Shown here in pieces: positions 22,431-23,852 of a stretch of 23,852 nt of DNA (the stretch's first letter is position 1; each line of letters begins with the position of its first letter). The translations under genes and the position numbers were made by a program. The notes under the pieces were generated by a model that did not search any database, was not told the origin of the DNA, and worked only from the letters and a program-made list of their open reading frames with translations. This DNA is from JANLTP01 sp031363055 (lineage in GTDB: Bacteria; Pseudomonadota; Gammaproteobacteria; Burkholderiales; Burkholderiaceae_E): positions 1 through 23,852 of the forward strand of contig JANLTP010000060.1 of assembly GCA_031363055.1 (NCBI GenBank), read 5' to 3'.

Positions 22431-23852
22431 ATGCCCCAAACGACCTATTCGTTCACCGAGAAAAAGCGTATTCGCAAGAGTTTTGCGAAGCGGCGCGTCG
22501 TCCTGAACGTGCCGTATATGTTGACCACCCAGATCGAGTCCTATATGCAGTTTCTGCAGGACGGCGCTCTGCCCAGTCAGCGCAAGAACGAAGGCCTGGA
22601 AGCGGCTTTCCGTTCGATTTTCCCGATTCAGTCGCACAACGGCCTGGCACGACTCGAGTTCGTGCAATACATGTTGGGATCAGCCCCGTTTGACGTCAAG
22701 GAGTGCCAACAGCGCGGCCTGTCGTTCAATGCGCCGCTGCGTGCCAAGGTTCGCTTGATCATCATGGATCGCGAGGCCAGCAAGCCGACGGTCAAGGAGG
22801 TCAAGGAGCAAGAGGTGTACATGGGCGAGATTCCGCTCATGACCACGACCGGTTCATTCATCGTGAACGGCACCGAGCGCGTCATCGTCTCGCAGTTGCA
22901 TCGCTCGCCGGGCGTGTTTTTCGAGCATGATCGCGGCAAGACGCATAGTTCGGGCAAGTTGTTGTTTTCGGCTCGAATCATCCCCTATCGCGGTTCCTGG
23001 CTCGATTTCGAGTTCGATGCCAAGGACATTTTGTATTTCCGAGTCGATCGCCGCCGTAAATTGCCAGCGACCATTCTGCTGAAGGCGATTGGCCTGACGC
23101 CCGAACAAATCCTCGCGCATTTCTTCGTGTTCGATAACTTCCAATTGATGGCCGAAGGCGCCCAGATGGAACTCGTGCCCGATCGTCTGCGCGGTGACAT
23201 CGCCCGCTTCGACATCAACGATCGCGACGGCAAGATCATTGTCGCCAAGGACAAGCGGATCAACGCCAAGCACATCCGCGACCTCGATGCTGCCGGCATG
23301 AAGCGCATCTCGGTAACGGAAGACTATCTGTTGGGACGCACGCTGGCGCACGCCGTCATCGATGCCGATACCGGCGAAGTCGTGGCCAAGCCGAACGACG
23401 AGTTGACCGAAGAGTTGCTCAAGAAACTGCGCATTGCCAACGTCAAGGAAGTTCGCACCTTGTTCACGAACGACCTCGATCAGGGTCCGTTCATGTCGAC
23501 CACCTTGCGGGTCGATGAAACTGCCGACCAGATGGCTGCGCGGATCGCCATTTATCGCATGATGCGCCCCGGCGAGCCGCCGACCGAAGATGCGGTCGAG
23601 GCCCTGTTCAATCGCCTGTTCTACAACGACGAGACCTACGATCTATCGAAGGTCGGCCGCATGAAGTTCAATCGTCGCGTCAGCCGCGAAGAGCTGACCG
23701 GCCTGATGACCCTCGAAAACAACGACCTCCTCGCGGTCATCAAGATCCTGGTCGATCTGCGCAACGGCAAGGGCGAAATTGACGACATCGACCACCTCGG
23801 TAACCGCCGCGTGCGTTGCGTCGGTGAGTTGGCCGAGAATCAGTTCCGTGCC
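22431..23852 (+). CDS. rpoB: RNA polymerase beta subunit, N-terminal 474 residues (runs off the right edge)
   Basis: This is the catalytic beta subunit of RNA polymerase. The ATG at 22431 follows CGGAGTGTCC, and the frame stays open to the window end. The sequence begins MPQTTYSFTEKKRIRKSFAK, continues with LLTTQI-like MLTTQIESYMQFLQD and PLMTTTGSFIVNGTERVIVS, QLHRSPGVFFEHDRGKTHSS, then IYRMMRPGEPPTEDAVEAL, GRMKFNRRV and IDDIDHLGNRRVRCVGELAE. All are hallmark beta-subunit blocks (beta1/beta2 lobes and fork approach). The window stops at AENQFRA, shortly before the rifampicin-binding cluster, so rifampicin sensitivity cannot be judged. No frameshift or stop was seen. rpoC presumably follows outside the window. 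Confidence 0.98.
   Translation, partial: MPQTTYSFTEKKRIRKSFAKRRVVLNVPYMLTTQIESYMQFLQDGALPSQRKNEGLEAAFRSIFPIQSHNGLARLEFVQYMLGSAPFDVKECQQRGLSFNAPLRAKVRLIIMDREASKPTVKEVKEQEVYMGEIPLMTTTGSFIVNGTERVIVSQLHRSPGVFFEHDRGKTHSSGKLLFSARIIPYRGSWLDFEFDAKDILYFRVDRRRKLPATILLKAIGLTPEQILAHFFVFDNFQLMAEGAQMELVPDRLRGDIARFDINDRDGKIIVAKDKRINAKHIRDLDAAGMKRISVTEDYLLGRTLAHAVIDADTGEVVAKPNDELTEELLKKLRIANVKEVRTLFTNDLDQGPFMSTTLRVDETADQMAARIAIYRMMRPGEPPTEDAVEALFNRLFYNDETYDLSKVGRMKFNRRVSREELTGLMTLENNDLLAVIKILVDLRNGKGEIDDIDHLGNRRVRCVGELAENQFRA

Overview
The window reads as chromosomal DNA of a moderately GC-rich proteobacterium, most likely a gammaproteobacterium. The signs are a three-helix SecE of 127 residues, a CCA-encoding tRNA-Trp between tuf and secE, the order secE-nusG-rplK-rplA-rplJ-rplL-rpoB, and beta-class GST and HipBA genes of proteobacterial type. 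The genus cannot be named from the sequence.

Left third (1-10100), accessory metabolism and signalling. The left edge holds the 5' end of a minus-strand short-chain dehydrogenase without a normal start codon. Positions 284-2080 are an eroded locus: a sugar-type ABC ATPase that has lost its Q-loop segment and most of its second domain, joined in frame to the phosphoacceptor domain of a NarL-type histidine kinase. A broken kinase ATPase domain and a LuxR/NarL response regulator without its phosphoacceptor half follow. Next come a possible 23-codon ORF, an intact Baeyer-Villiger monooxygenase (+), a soluble hybrid sensor kinase of about 1506 residues with three GAF and four PAS domains (-), and a lipoprotein amidohydrolase (-).

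Middle (10100-13900). A beta-class glutathione transferase is followed by a hipBA toxin-antitoxin pair and a HI0933/YhiN-like flavoprotein. A 47-bp near-perfect palindrome ends on the A of the hipB start codon, so operator, core promoter and translation start appear to overlap.

Right part (13880-23852), the core translation/transcription cluster, all on the plus strand: P-rpsL-rpsG-fusA-tuf-tRNA-Trp-secE-nusG-rplK-rplA-rplJ-rplL-rpoB (rpoB runs off the end). One tuf is both the last gene of the str operon and the gene before tRNA-Trp/secE. In many relatives these are two positions held by two tuf copies, so the window shows a tuf-bridged fusion of the str operon and the rplKAJL-rpoB cluster, or an assembly join at tuf. 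tuf also differs in codon choice from fusA. Intergenic spaces carry a perfect -10 promoter before rpsL, a 14-bp tandem repeat in the rpsL leader, a hairpin with T-tract between rpsL and rpsG, a structured rplJ leader, and three successive hairpins between rplL and rpoB. L10 has an unusual repeat-encoded Ala/Pro/Glu tail.

I found no CRISPR array, insertion sequence, prophage or clearly new multi-gene system. The observations most worth checking are the tuf junction, the hipB operator palindrome and the eroded ABC-kinase locus.
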